Assembly: GCF_014196115.1 (NCBI RefSeq)
Contig: NZ_JACIDB010000001.1
Location: 62,001-126,000 of the forward strand
Source of the DNA: Sphingomonas aquatilis
Lineage (GTDB): Bacteria > Pseudomonadota > Alphaproteobacteria > Sphingomonadales > Sphingomonadaceae
Direction: 5' to 3'
DNA length: 64,000 nt
A program made the position numbers and the translations under genes. Shown piece after piece: positions 43,277-52,038 of the stretch. Within the stretch, counting starts at the first letter, position 1; each line of letters opens with the position of its first letter. The notes below the pieces were generated by a model. It saw only the letters and a list, made by a program, of their open reading frames with translations. It was not told the origin of the DNA and ran no database searches.

Positions 43277-45619
43277 TCAACCGGTCGCGCGCATCATCAT
43301 CGGTCGAGCTTTGCCATCCCGATCGATGGGAGCCGGCCGTCCCAGCAGGAACCCCTGCGCTTCGTCGCAGCCTTGTTGGCGCAGGAACTCCAGTTGCTCC
43401 GCGGTTTCGACGCCTTCCGCCAGCACGGGGATCGAGAGGCTTTCCCCAAGGGCCAGCACCGCACGGATGATGGCGGCGGACTGTGGGCCGCAATCCAGAT
43501 CGAGCATGAAGGACTTGTCGAGCTTGATCTTGTCGAACGGGAAGGAGCGCAGCGTCGAAAGCGACGAATAGCCGGTTCCGAAATCATCCATCGCGACCGA
43601 TACGCCGAGCGCCTTCAACTGGCGGAGGACGTGGGTCGTGCGTGCGTGATCCTCGATCATCGCGGTTTCGGTGATCTCGAGTTCGAGGCGCGACGCCGGC
43701 AGGTCCGTTTCCAGCAGGATCTGATGAACGAGACTGGGCAGATCGACGTGGCCGAGTTGCACCGGTGACAGGTTGACCGCGATCTTGTGCGGTTCTGCCC
43801 ACATCGCCGCTTCGGCGCATGCGGTCCGCAACACCCATTCGCCGATCGGCAGGATCAGCCCCGACTGTTCGGCAAGGGGGATGAAGTCCGACGGCGACAC
43901 GCAGGTGCCGTCCGCCTTCGTCCACCGCAGCAGAGCTTCATAGCCCGTGATTCTGCCAGTGCGAACGTCGCCCTGTACCTGCCAGTGGAGAGCGAGTTCG
44001 TCGTGGTCGAGCGCGTGGCGCAGTTCCTGCACCATCCGCCGACGATCGCGGACGGCGCGATCCATTTCCTCTTCGTAAAAGCAGACGTGCGACGCGATCG
44101 ACCCCTTGGCCCGGTACATCGCAAGATCGGCATTGTTGATGAGCGCCGAGACATCGTCGGCGTCTTGCGGCCATAGCGCGATGCCGACGCTGGCGCCGCA
44201 ACTCGCCTCGCTGTGATCCAACGTGACCGGTTCCATGATCGCGGCGCGCAGCCGTTCGGCAAGGCCCAGCGCATCGGCCGCTTCGCTGACCGGCTGGACC
44301 GCCACGAATTCGTCGCCGCCAAGGCGTGCGACGAATTCGCCCGGCATCATCGCCGCCTTCATGCGCTCGCCGATCGTGATCAGCAGGTGATCGCCCGCGG
44401 CATGGCCGTGGATATCGTTGACCTCTTTGAAGCGATCGAGATCGATCGATAGCAAAGCGACGGCAGCATGCCCGCTGGCGGGCGACGCCTGTTTCGTCAG
44501 CCATTCCAGGAACGACGTCCGGTTCGGTAGGCCGGTCAGACTATCATTGCGCGCGAGATGCGTGATCCGGCGTTCCTGTGCGAGCCGAGCCCTGAGATCG
44601 CGAATGGAGTAAATGGTGTGTGGTTCGACGCCACGCGCATCGATGCGGACCGCGATTTCGATCGGGATGGTACTGCCGTCCATGCCGGTCATCGTCGATT
44701 GCGTCAGCCGGTCGGCGTCGATTGCCGTGGCGCCGGCGATCCAGCGCTCGATCGGCTGGCCCATGATGTCGGCGGGCGAGAGGCCTGCCAGCGTCGCGAA
44801 GGCCGCGTTGGCGGCCACGACGCGGCCGGCGCTGGTGACGACCATGCCATCCACATTGCCCTCCAGCACTTCATCCAGCCGCCGCTTCGATTCCGCGCTG
44901 GCCTGGGCGTCGAGGACATAGGTCGACAGGCCCGTGCCGAGCACCAGCATACCGACGCCGGCGACGGCGAACGCCATGATGATCGCGGCATCGTCCGATC
45001 CCGCCTGACCCGCTTCGGCTGCGAAGGGGACGATTGCCATCGCGGCCATGCCGGTGAAGTGCAGGATTACGATGGAACCGACCATCAGCCCTGTCGCGAA
45101 CCAGCCCCCGGCAAACCGCCCGTGCGCGAGGGCTCGATCGAAGGCCGCGGCACCGAGCAGAACAACGCCCACGATCGAAACTGCGACATAGTCAGGCGAC
45201 CAGCTGATGAAGCCCTGCGCCGCGAATGCACGCATTCCGGTGTAATGCATGATCGTGACCGCCAGCCCGAACAGCGCGCCGCCGCAGGCCGGCATCCAAC
45301 GCCCCTTCATCGTCGCCGCCTTGAGCGCGATGGCGCTGCCCGCGATCGCGAAGAGCAGGGACACACCGGTCAAGCGGGGTTCGTAGCTGACGCGGACGCC
45401 AGGCTGATAGGCGATCATCGCAATGAAGTGCGTGCACCAGATCGTCGCGCCGGTCGAAACGCCGCCCATGAAGATCCAAGCCAGCCGGGTCCGTGGCTCA
45501 GCCTGACGGATGCGCCCCAGAAGCTGAATCGTGATCGCCGATCCGACCAGGCAGAACAGGGCCGCCAGGCCGACCAGCCAGAGGTTGTGATCCTGCGTCA
45601 GACAGGTGAGGAAGCGCAT
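43277..45619 (-). CDS. MHYT-PAS-GGDEF-EAL cyclic di-GMP protein
   Basis: 780 aa, inner membrane. N-terminal seven-helix MHYT sensor with three motif-bearing repeats (CTHFIAM, IMHYTGM, LHFTGMA), thought to bind metal for O2, CO or NO. Then a PAS-like segment (about 250-360), a GGDEF domain with intact GGDEF and an EAL domain with EALLRW, DDFGTGYS and EGVET, so both cyclase and phosphodiesterase sites look functional. Start at ATG 45619, with AGGA 9 nt upstream; a TTG at 45655 would add 12 residues but lacks a binding site. The Shine-Dalgarno sits in a hairpin. Monocistronic. Confidence 0.92.
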   Translation of the reverse strand: MRFLTCLTQDHNLWLVGLAALFCLVGSAITIQLLGRIRQAEPRTRLAWIFMGGVSTGATIWCTHFIAMIAYQPGVRVSYEPRLTGVSLLFAIAGSAIALKAATMKGRWMPACGGALFGLAVTIMHYTGMRAFAAQGFISWSPDYVAVSIVGVVLLGAAAFDRALAHGRFAGGWFATGLMVGSIVILHFTGMAAMAIVPFAAEAGQAGSDDAAIIMAFAVAGVGMLVLGTGLSTYVLDAQASAESKRRLDEVLEGNVDGMVVTSAGRVVAANAAFATLAGLSPADIMGQPIERWIAGATAIDADRLTQSTMTGMDGSTIPIEIAVRIDARGVEPHTIYSIRDLRARLAQERRITHLARNDSLTGLPNRTSFLEWLTKQASPASGHAAVALLSIDLDRFKEVNDIHGHAAGDHLLITIGERMKAAMMPGEFVARLGGDEFVAVQPVSEAADALGLAERLRAAIMEPVTLDHSEASCGASVGIALWPQDADDVSALINNADLAMYRAKGSIASHVCFYEEEMDRAVRDRRRMVQELRHALDHDELALHWQVQGDVRTGRITGYEALLRWTKADGTCVSPSDFIPLAEQSGLILPIGEWVLRTACAEAAMWAEPHKIAVNLSPVQLGHVDLPSLVHQILLETDLPASRLELEITETAMIEDHARTTHVLRQLKALGVSVAMDDFGTGYSSLSTLRSFPFDKIKLDKSFMLDLDCGPQSAAIIRAVLALGESLSIPVLAEGVETAEQLEFLRQQGCDEAQGFLLGRPAPIDRDGKARPMMMRATG

Positions 45620-45625
45620 CCAGCG

Positions 45626-45644
45626 TGGTCCTTTTTTCGGACCA
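45626..45644 (-). promoter_or_regulatory. Hairpin over the ribosome-binding site of the MHYT-GGDEF-EAL gene
   Basis: On the mRNA strand TGGTCC, loop GAAAAAA, GGACCA: a 6-bp perfect stem whose 3' arm contains the AGGA Shine-Dalgarno, 7 nt before the ATG. It could hold translation down. Confidence 0.45.
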
Positions 45645-45848
45645 TTCTCATTCAAATATCAAATTTGTTTTAATTTCAGTTGGTTTGGGCGACCTTGCTG
45701 GCAGCCCATCCCTATTGCGTCGCTAGATCGAGGTCAGTTCGGCGCCACCTGTTGCCCTGCAATTATAACCCAAATTGCGTTCGATCGTCGTTGATCATGC
45801 GCGTGATGCTGTCTGAGCGGCCCTGCGGTCGAAGGCCGGTGCTATGGA

Positions 45849-46049
45849 TTACGCCGCCAGGTCGAGGCCCAGCATCGCAACCGTCGCCATGAGCGTGTCA
45901 CCAGCGACAAGGCATGCCAGCTGCGATCGGTACAGGCTGGCGAGATCGCGGTGCATGGCGCGGACCGCATCGTCGGTCGCCAGCGCGGCCAAGGCCATCT
46001 GATCCTCGATGCGGCGATGCAGTATCTCGCTGGTGAGGCCTGTGTCCAT
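45849..46049 (-). CDS. Small conserved-type helical protein
   Basis: 66 aa, no signal peptide. Helical pattern RRIEDQMALAALATDDAVRAMHRDLASLYRSQL, resembling small stress-related or regulatory proteins that recur in sphingomonads. GAGAGG about 7 nt before the ATG. A tail rich in Ala/Leu follows. No function known. The 229-nt gap to the MHYT gene is the most AT-rich stretch seen here and contains GCAATT-n8-AATTGC at 45759-45778. Confidence 0.65.
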   Translation of the reverse strand: MDTGLTSEILHRRIEDQMALAALATDDAVRAMHRDLASLYRSQLACLVAGDTLMATVAMLGLDLAA

Positions 46050-46260
46050 CCATCGCCTCTCGGCCCCGAAGCGTTACGCGGCGATGCATCAGATTGGTTA
46101 ATCGCCCAGGTTCGTGCATCGAAGCGGGTGACCATCAGCGGCCCCATGCGCGATGAGCGTGGACGTCGAGCCCATGTGGCGACGCGGCGCATCATGTCAT
46201 GGTGGCTGCCGTGATCCTGTCCTATGGTGCGCGCCGTTTCGGTGGCTGTGGGGGAAGGGC

Positions 46261-46662
46261 ATGAGGACGGATCTGAGGATCACGACGGCGATCGCCGCGG
46301 CGCTGCTGGCGTCGGGGTGTGGCCGGTCGGAACCCGAGCCGGATGGCTGGACCGCGCAGACCGATACCGCGATCTGTACCGATCGCGAGGGGCGGCGCGT
46401 TGCCGATGACCAATGCCCGCGGCAGGCGCTGGCGAGCGGTTATCATGGCGGGGGCGGCAGCAACGCGTTCCTGTGGTATTTCCTGGGGCGCAACAGCGTG
46501 ATCCCGCCCTATGGCGAGACGGCGCGCGGGGGATCGTTCAGCCGCGCAGGCGGCGTCAGTTATGCGCGGGCGCCGGCCAATACCTTCGTCAGCCGATCGG
46601 GCGCGATCAGCCGCGGCGGGTTCGGCGCATCGGCGCACAGTTTCGGCAGTGGCCGGGCATGA
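46261..46662 (+). CDS. DUF1190 (YgiB-like) lipoprotein
   Basis: 133 aa. Lipobox LLASGC near residue 20 gives a lipoprotein. A short Cys-containing region (AICTDREG, DDQCPRQ) is followed by Gly/Ser-rich sequence and an ending RGGFGASAHSFGSG that resembles the C-terminus of E. coli YgiB. Its TGA overlaps the ATG of a YgiC-like ligase, the same pairing as ygiBC in enterobacteria, which supports the assignment. Function in the family is not known. Confidence 0.78.
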   Translation: MRTDLRITTAIAAALLASGCGRSEPEPDGWTAQTDTAICTDREGRRVADDQCPRQALASGYHGGGGSNAFLWYFLGRNSVIPPYGETARGGSFSRAGGVSYARAPANTFVSRSGAISRGGFGASAHSFGSGRA

Positions 46663-47801
46663 TCCGCGTCGCGACCGATCCACGCGCCGACTGGCAGGCG
46701 AAGGTGGAGGCGGAGGGGCTGATCTGGCACAGCGTCGATGGCCGGCCCTATTGGGACGAGAGCGTCCATTACCGCTTTTCGGCCGCGCAGATCGCCGAGA
46801 TCGAAGGGGCGACGGCGGAGCTGTACCGACTGTTCCTCGCCGCCGGGCAGGCGATCGTCGACGATCCCGCGCTGCTGGACCGGTTCGGCATCCCGGCGCC
46901 CTTCCATCAGGCGATCCGCGATGCGTGGGAGGCGGAGCCGCCGGCGCTCAACTACGGGCGATTCGATCTAGGATATGACGGTGCCGGCCCGCCCAAGCTG
47001 TTCGAATTCAATTGCGATACGCCGACGTCGCTGCTGGAAGCCGCGGTGGTCCAGTGGAGCTGGAAGGAAGAGCGCTTCCCGCACCTCGACCAATATACCA
47101 GCCTGCACGAGCGGCTGGTCGCCAAGTGGCGCGACATTGCGCTGCTGCTGCCGCCGGTCGTCCATTTCGCGCATGTCTCGGACGAGGCGGGCGAGGATAT
47201 CGTCACGACATCCTATCTGCGCGACACGGCGGAGGCGGCGGGGATCACGACCGTGCCGATCCTGGTCGACGATCTGGGCTGGGACCATGACCGGCGCTGT
47301 TTCGTCGATCTGGCCGAGCAGCGGATCGAGGCGCTGTTCAAGCTGTATCCGTGGGAATGGCTGACCGCGGAGGCGTTTGCGGCGCCGCTGCTCGAGAGCC
47401 TAGACGATACGCTGTGGATCGAACCGATCTGGAAGATGATCTGGTCGAACAAGGCGATCCTCGCGATCCTGTGGCAGCTGTTTCCGGGGCATCCCAATCT
47501 GCTGCCCGCGAGCTTCGATATCCCGGAGGGCGATGCCGTCGCCAAGCCGCTGCTGGCGCGCGAGGGCGCGAACGTGTCGATCCGGCAGAACGGGCGCGTC
47601 GTCGCCGAAGCGGCGGGGGATTATGGCGACGAGGGCTATGTCTATCAGGCGTTATACCGGCTGCCCGAGACGGCGCCTGGATGTTTCCCCGTGATCGGCA
47701 GCTGGCTGGTCGATGGCGAGCCCGCCGGGATCGGCATTCGCGAGGACGGGCTGATCACCGGCAACACCGCGCGCTTCGTGCCGCACGTGATCGACGGGTA
47801 A
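46659..47801 (+). CDS. Glutathionylspermidine synthase-family protein (YgiC-like)
   Basis: 380 aa ATP-grasp enzyme of the glutathionylspermidine synthetase C-terminal family. Visible: GRFDLGYDG, PKLFEFNCDTPTSLLEAAV (metal/ATP acids), KPLLAREGANVSI and GCFPVIGSWLVDGEPAGIGIRED. No amidase domain, so it is like YgiC/YjfC and probably ligates an amine or amino acid to a peptide, not necessarily spermidine. Start overlaps the upstream lipoprotein stop. The reading frame can be extended upstream but the overlap fixes the start. Confidence 0.9.
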   Translation: MIRVATDPRADWQAKVEAEGLIWHSVDGRPYWDESVHYRFSAAQIAEIEGATAELYRLFLAAGQAIVDDPALLDRFGIPAPFHQAIRDAWEAEPPALNYGRFDLGYDGAGPPKLFEFNCDTPTSLLEAAVVQWSWKEERFPHLDQYTSLHERLVAKWRDIALLLPPVVHFAHVSDEAGEDIVTTSYLRDTAEAAGITTVPILVDDLGWDHDRRCFVDLAEQRIEALFKLYPWEWLTAEAFAAPLLESLDDTLWIEPIWKMIWSNKAILAILWQLFPGHPNLLPASFDIPEGDAVAKPLLAREGANVSIRQNGRVVAEAAGDYGDEGYVYQALYRLPETAPGCFPVIGSWLVDGEPAGIGIREDGLITGNTARFVPHVIDG

Positions 47802-47879
47802 GCCGGAACCGCTGGGTGCAGTGCGGCATTGATGCGGGCAGCGCGCGGGAATGATCCCGCTGCCCTGTTCGAGGAATCT

Positions 47880-48062
47880 ATGAGCCGTACCACGCTGGGC
47901 CTGTTCGGTGCCGCCCGTCCCCGTCCCGTCGCGCAGGATCGCCTGATCGCGACGAGCGATACCGCTGCGGATGCGTATCGGGCGGAACGGCTGTCGGGCC
48001 TGACTCCGGTGGAACGGGCGCTGGCCGAGCCCAAGGGTTCGGCCGCAGCGCTGATCGCCTGA
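47880..48062 (+). CDS. Small protein of unknown function
   Basis: 60 aa, GAGGA 5 nt before the ATG, 78 nt after the YgiC-like gene and read the same way. Basic N-terminal half (TTLGLFGAARPRPVAQDRL) and acidic, Ala-rich second half (ERLSGLTPVERALAEPKGSA). No signal peptide or membrane helix. No family recognised; it may be cotranscribed with ygiBC-like genes. Confidence 0.6.
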   Translation: MSRTTLGLFGAARPRPVAQDRLIATSDTAADAYRAERLSGLTPVERALAEPKGSAAALIA

Positions 48063-48068
48063 TACGCC

Positions 48069-48335
48069 TCAGCGCGCCGCCAGTTCGGGGCGGCCGGCGT
48101 GATGGATGAAGACCTTTTCGTCGGCCCAGCGTTCGCGGCTCTGGCACGTGATCGCACTGCGTCCGGGATGGGGATCGGCGGCGAGGGCATCCGAGAAGAA
48201 GCGGATGCAATAGACATCGCGGTTGGCATCGTACCGGACCGTATAAGCGCGCGGCGCGGCCTTCAGCTGTTGGACCGCCGCGTCGGGCGTCGCAGCCAGA
48301 GCGGCGAGGGCGAGCAAAGACGGTATCATGGACAT
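48069..48335 (-). CDS. Small secreted two-cysteine protein
   Basis: 88 aa. GGGAGGA 5 nt upstream of the ATG. Signal-peptide-like start (IPSLLALAALAATPDAA) then AYTVRYDANRDVYCIRFFS and SAITCQSRERWADE: two cysteines 20 residues apart, with Trp five residues after the second. That Cys-x5-Trp feature, with a basic residue after the first Cys, loosely matches the proteins at 34811 and 41467. Convergent with the previous small gene. Function unknown. Confidence 0.7.
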   Translation of the reverse strand: MSMIPSLLALAALAATPDAAVQQLKAAPRAYTVRYDANRDVYCIRFFSDALAADPHPGRSAITCQSRERWADEKVFIHHAGRPELAAR

Positions 48336-48445
48336 GGCGTTCCTCCCGATCGTCCGCTCGACACGATGTCGTGCGGGTCGACGGGCACCATGCGATAAGT
48401 GTGCCAGTTGAATAATACACCGGACTTGCGTGGTTTTCTTACAGA

Positions 48446-48464
48446 CCCGGTGTCGTACACCGGG
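48446..48464. promoter_or_regulatory. Perfect palindrome in a divergent promoter region
   Basis: CCCGGTGT, three spacer bases, ACACCGGG; another ACACCGG lies 34 nt away at about 48417. It lies between the small secreted gene (minus) and the PAP2 gene (plus), so it could be a repressor or activator site for either. Confidence 0.45.
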
Positions 48465-48556
48465 CGTGACGCGCCAGAGGTTGGCGGATCGGGCAGTGCG
48501 GATCGACGATCCGGGCCCGGCGCGCGTCCTTTTCGTCCCGAAGGCGTTGGCGCGGG

Positions 48557-49231
48557 ATGATATGGATGTCTGATCGAGCCGGCGGGCGCCGGCTGCCGCC
48601 CTTATTGGTGGGACTCGCGCTGATCGCGGCGGGGCTGGCGGTGCTGCTGATCGGCGCGGTGGCGACCAGTCGCTATCCGTTCGCCTTCGACCGGGCGATC
48701 ATCGTCGGTCTGCGCCATCGGAGCGGCCCTGCGTGGCTGCCGAAGGTGGCGGCGGACATCACCGATCTGGGCGGCGGCGTGGTGCTGACGCTGATCGTGA
48801 CGCTCGTCGTCGGGTTCCTGCTGGTGCAGCGCCTGTGGCTGACCGCGCTCGCTACCGTGCTGGCGACGCTGACCGGTGGATGGGTGATCGAGCTGGTAAA
48901 GGGCATGGTGCTGCGCGCGCGGCCGGAGCTGGTGCCGCACCTCGTCTCCGCCAACGGCTACAGCTTTCCGAGCGGGCACGCGACGGCGAGTGCCGTCTGT
49001 TATCTAACGCTGGCCGCGCTTGCTGGGCAGGTGACGCCCGACCGCGCGGCCCGATTGTACCTGTTGGTGGCCGCGGTGCTGCTGGTCGGCGCGATCGGGT
49101 GCAGCCGCGTGTATCTGGGCGTGCATTGGCCGAGCGACGTGCTGGCCGGCTGGAGCTTCGGGACGCTCTGGGCGCTGGGTTGGTGGACCGCCACGGCGCG
49201 GGCGCGTGTGGCGATCGGCGGGGAACGGTAG
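48557..49231 (+). CDS. PAP2-family membrane phosphatase
   Basis: 224 aa, five or six helices. The three phosphatase motifs are present: KGMVLRARP (K-x6-RP), PSGHATAS with the proton-donor His, and SRVYLGVHWPSDVLAGW with the nucleophile His. Typical of undecaprenyl-pyrophosphate or phosphatidate/lipid A phosphatases; the substrate is not decidable. Start at ATG 48557, or the ATG nine nt later. No operon. Confidence 0.9.
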   Translation: MIWMSDRAGGRRLPPLLVGLALIAAGLAVLLIGAVATSRYPFAFDRAIIVGLRHRSGPAWLPKVAADITDLGGGVVLTLIVTLVVGFLLVQRLWLTALATVLATLTGGWVIELVKGMVLRARPELVPHLVSANGYSFPSGHATASAVCYLTLAALAGQVTPDRAARLYLLVAAVLLVGAIGCSRVYLGVHWPSDVLAGWSFGTLWALGWWTATARARVAIGGER

Positions 49232-49497
49232 GCTTCGTCAAGGTTCGAGTGGTCGTCAGTCCTCCCCGCCAATGGGAGGAATGAATCGATTTCGTCGAAT
49301 GTCGAACGGCCTATGGTTGCGTGGCGAACGTAGACAACTTGAACACCTTGGCGAAACCGATCGAGGTCTACCGTTTCCGTTTCTTCACCACTTCAAGGAG
49401 CGCAATCCACTGGCCCGGAGAATGGCAGGCCACGGGCGTGTAAGACCGGGCTCGCGCAATTTCGCCGTGATCACAGCAGCTTGCCGGCAGCCCGATC

Positions 49498-50496
49498 CTA
49501 TTGGCGTTCGCTGAGCTTGCGTTCCCAGGCGAGCGCATCCTTGACGATCGTGTCGAGGTTGTCGCGCTGCGGGCGCCAGGGCAGCGCGGCGAGGATCGCG
49601 CGGTTGTCGGCGACGAGCGCGGCGGGATCGCCGGCGCGGCGCCCTTCGTAGCGGCGCTCGATCGTCATGTTGGTGACGCGATCGACCGCATCGAGCACTT
49701 CGTTGACCGAGAAGCCGCGGTTGTAACCGGCGTTGAGGGTGTGGCTCTGCGTGGGTTTGGCGACCAGCAGTTCGAGCGCGGCGACGTGCGCGGCGGCCAA
49801 ATCACTGACGTGGATATAGTCGCGCACGCCGGTGCCGTCGGGCGTGTCGAAGTCGGTGCCGAAGACCGAGACGGCGGCTCGCTTGCCGGTCGCGGCCTCG
49901 ACCGCGATCTTGATGAGGTGCGTCGCGCCCACCGTCGACTGGCCAGAGCGGCCCTGCGGATCGGCGCCGGCGACGTTGAAATAGCGCAGTGCGCAATAGT
50001 TCATCGGGTGCGCCGCGGCGACGTCGCGCAGCATTGCTTCCGACATCAGCTTCGACATGCCGTACGGATTGATCGGCGCGGTCGGATCGGTCTCCTCGAT
50101 CGGCACCTTGACCGGCGTGCCATACGTCGCGGCGGTCGAGGAAAAGATGAAGTGCGGCACGCTCTCCGTCACCGCGCTTTCGATCAGCGATCGCGTCGCG
50201 GCGGTGTTGTTGCGATAATATTTGAGCGGGTCGCTGACCGATTCCGGCACGATGATCGATCCGGCAAAATGCATGATCGCGCGGACGTTGTGGTCGCGGA
50301 TCGCGGCACGGACGGCGATGTCGTCGGCGACGTTCGCCTCGACCAGGGTCGCGCGGGGATCGACCGCCCAGGCAAAGCCGGTGACGAGATTGTCGACGAC
50401 GACGACATCATAGCCCGCGTCGCACAAGGCGAGCACCGCATGGCTGCCGATATAGCCGGCGCCGCCGGTCACCATCACCTTGCCGTTCAATGCCAT
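49498..50496 (-). CDS. galE: UDP-glucose 4-epimerase
   Basis: 332 aa short-chain dehydrogenase-type epimerase, NAD-dependent, supplying UDP-galactose for surface polysaccharides. Visible: [11 protein letters not shown] (NAD loop), SSTAATYG with the catalytic Ser region, the YxxxK motif in [30 protein letters not shown] and [11 protein letters not shown]. Usual length. It stands alone after an unassigned 266-nt gap that holds only a short family C fragment near 49260, and is divergent from msrA. Confidence 0.95.
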   Translation of the reverse strand: MALNGKVMVTGGAGYIGSHAVLALCDAGYDVVVVDNLVTGFAWAVDPRATLVEANVADDIAVRAAIRDHNVRAIMHFAGSIIVPESVSDPLKYYRNNTAATRSLIESAVTESVPHFIFSSTAATYGTPVKVPIEETDPTAPINPYGMSKLMSEAMLRDVAAAHPMNYCALRYFNVAGADPQGRSGQSTVGATHLIKIAVEAATGKRAAVSVFGTDFDTPDGTGVRDYIHVSDLAAAHVAALELLVAKPTQSHTLNAGYNRGFSVNEVLDAVDRVTNMTIERRYEGRRAGDPAALVADNRAILAALPWRPQRDNLDTIVKDALAWERKLSERQ

Positions 50497-50563
50497 GCGT
50501 CGCGTCCTTCGTCTTTTGCGCGGCCTAGCGCCTTCCTACATGGGCTGCAAAGGAGACTTCAGC

Positions 50564-51100
50564 ATGACGGATTATGTAACGCTGGCGGGCGGCTGCTTCT
50601 GGTGTACCGAGGCGGTGTTCAAGGACGTGATCGGCGTGGAGAGCGTCGAGAGCGGCTATATCGGCGGCAACGTGCCCAACCCGACGTACAAGCAGGTGTG
50701 CGGCGGCGATACCGGCCATGCCGAGGCGATCCGCATCGGCTACGACCCCGAGCAGCTGGCGCTGGGCGACCTGCTCGACATCTTCTTCGCGACGCACGAT
50801 CCGACGCAGCTAAACCGTCAGGGCAATGACGTCGGCACGCAATATCGCTCGGCGGTGTTCCCGGCGGACGAGGCCCAGGAGGCGGAGATGCGTGCGGCGA
50901 TCGAGCGGGCGCAGGCGGGGCTGGACAAGCCGATCGTAACGACGGTGGAGCCGATGGCGGATTGGTATCCCGCGGAGGATTACCATCAGGATTATTGGGA
51001 AACCTCGGGCCGGTCGAACCCCTATTGCATGGCGGTGATCCCGCCGAAGCTGCAGAAGCTCCGCAAGAGCTTTGCCGCCCGGTCGAAGGCGGTGGCGTAA
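50564..51100 (+). CDS. msrA: Peptide methionine sulfoxide reductase MsrA
   Basis: 178 aa. Reduces methionine S-sulfoxide in proteins. Catalytic [11 protein letters not shown] near the N-terminus, with substrate residues in [35 protein letters not shown] and [14 protein letters not shown] 8 nt upstream of the ATG; a longer frame from 50480 was rejected. A recycling Cys is probable in the SNPYCMAVI segment. No signal peptide: cytosolic. Confidence 0.96.
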   Translation: MTDYVTLAGGCFWCTEAVFKDVIGVESVESGYIGGNVPNPTYKQVCGGDTGHAEAIRIGYDPEQLALGDLLDIFFATHDPTQLNRQGNDVGTQYRSAVFPADEAQEAEMRAAIERAQAGLDKPIVTTVEPMADWYPAEDYHQDYWETSGRSNPYCMAVIPPKLQKLRKSFAARSKAVA

Positions 51101-51111
51101 TTTAAGTGCTA

Positions 51112-51256
51112 ATTCCTCCCCTGCGCACGCAGGGGAGGGGGACCACGCCTCGCAGAGGCGTGGTGGAGGGGCAGCCCATGCGACACCGCCTGCGGCGGCC
51201 CCTCCACCACTCGCCTTCGGCGAGCGGTCCCCCTCCCCGCAGAGCGGGGAGGAATT
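51112..51256. repeat. Palindromic intergenic repeat, family C (variant)
   Basis: AATTCCTCCCCTGCGC... faces ...GCGGGGAGGAATT, with inner hairpins GCCTCGCAGAGGC and CGCCTTCGGCGA. It fills the convergent gap between msrA and fliA. Confidence 0.85.
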
Positions 51257-51258
51257 GG

Positions 51259-52038
51259 TTAGACCTTCCTCGCCAGCGCCTTCTTCAGCTTCGCATGCGC
51301 GGCGGCCTTGATCTGGCATACTCTTGCCGAGCCGACGCCGAGCACCTGGCCGATTTCCTCCAGGTTCAATTCCTCGACATAATAGAGCTGAATCACCAGC
51401 GCCTCGCGTTCGGGCAAAGCGCCGATCGCGGCGATCAGCGTGTCGCGCAGGTCGCTTTCGGCGAGCTGTTCGAAGGCGTCGGGCGTGTCGTCGGCGAACC
51501 AGGGCAGGTCGTCGGCATAGACTTCGTCCATTGATTCGAACCGCACCGTGTCGGCAGTCTCATAGTCTGCGCGCAGCCGTTCGATCGTGACGCCGAGTTC
51601 GGCGGCGAGCGTGGCTTCGTCGGGTGCGCGGCCGGTTCGTGCCGTGACGGCGGCAATGGCGGCCTGATATTGCCGGCGCCGCCGCATCGCGCCGCGCGTC
51701 GTCGTCGCCTGTCGCCGCAGCTCGTCGATCATCGCGCCGCGCAGGCGGGTTTGCAGATAGGCCTTGAACTGCGCACCCTGTTCCGCGGCCTGTCCGACCG
51801 CCTCGACCAAAGCAACGAGGCCGATCTGCACGAGGTCCTCGACATCGACGATGGTGCTCATCGATCCGTGGACATGCCACGCGATGCGGCGGACCATGGG
51901 GAGATGCTGGCGGATCAGCGCCTCGCTGTCGCCACCGGGCCGCTGGCGCGGCGAATAGGTGAGGGGGCCCTGCGGCACCATGGCTTGCGGCGCGGGTTGG
52001 GCGCCGGCGAAGGCGTTGCTCATCGGTTCGGCGCTCAT
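51259..52038 (-). CDS. fliA: RNA polymerase sigma factor FliA (sigma-28)
   Basis: 259 aa. Flagellar sigma factor. Region 2 (MVRRIAWHVHGSMSTIVDVEDLVQIGLVALVEAV), region 3 (RLRGAMIDELRRQ and TGRAPDEATLAAELG) and region 4 (LPEREALVIQLYYVEELNLEEIGQVLGVGSARVCQIKAAA) are all present. Its start overlaps the flhA stop by 4 nt, so it belongs to the slt-flhA-fliA operon, which begins with a sigma-54 promoter. Its likely target here is the flgM promoter at 55848-55874. Confidence 0.97.
   Translation of the reverse strand: MSAEPMSNAFAGAQPAPQAMVPQGPLTYSPRQRPGGDSEALIRQHLPMVRRIAWHVHGSMSTIVDVEDLVQIGLVALVEAVGQAAEQGAQFKAYLQTRLRGAMIDELRRQATTTRGAMRRRRQYQAAIAAVTARTGRAPDEATLAAELGVTIERLRADYETADTVRFESMDEVYADDLPWFADDTPDAFEQLAESDLRDTLIAAIGALPEREALVIQLYYVEELNLEEIGQVLGVGSARVCQIKAAAHAKLKKALARKV

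Noticed and set aside
43130..43768. Plus-strand frames over the 3' end of the c-di-GMP gene
   Set aside because: Shadow of the EAL domain; the upstream part lies in a non-coding gap.
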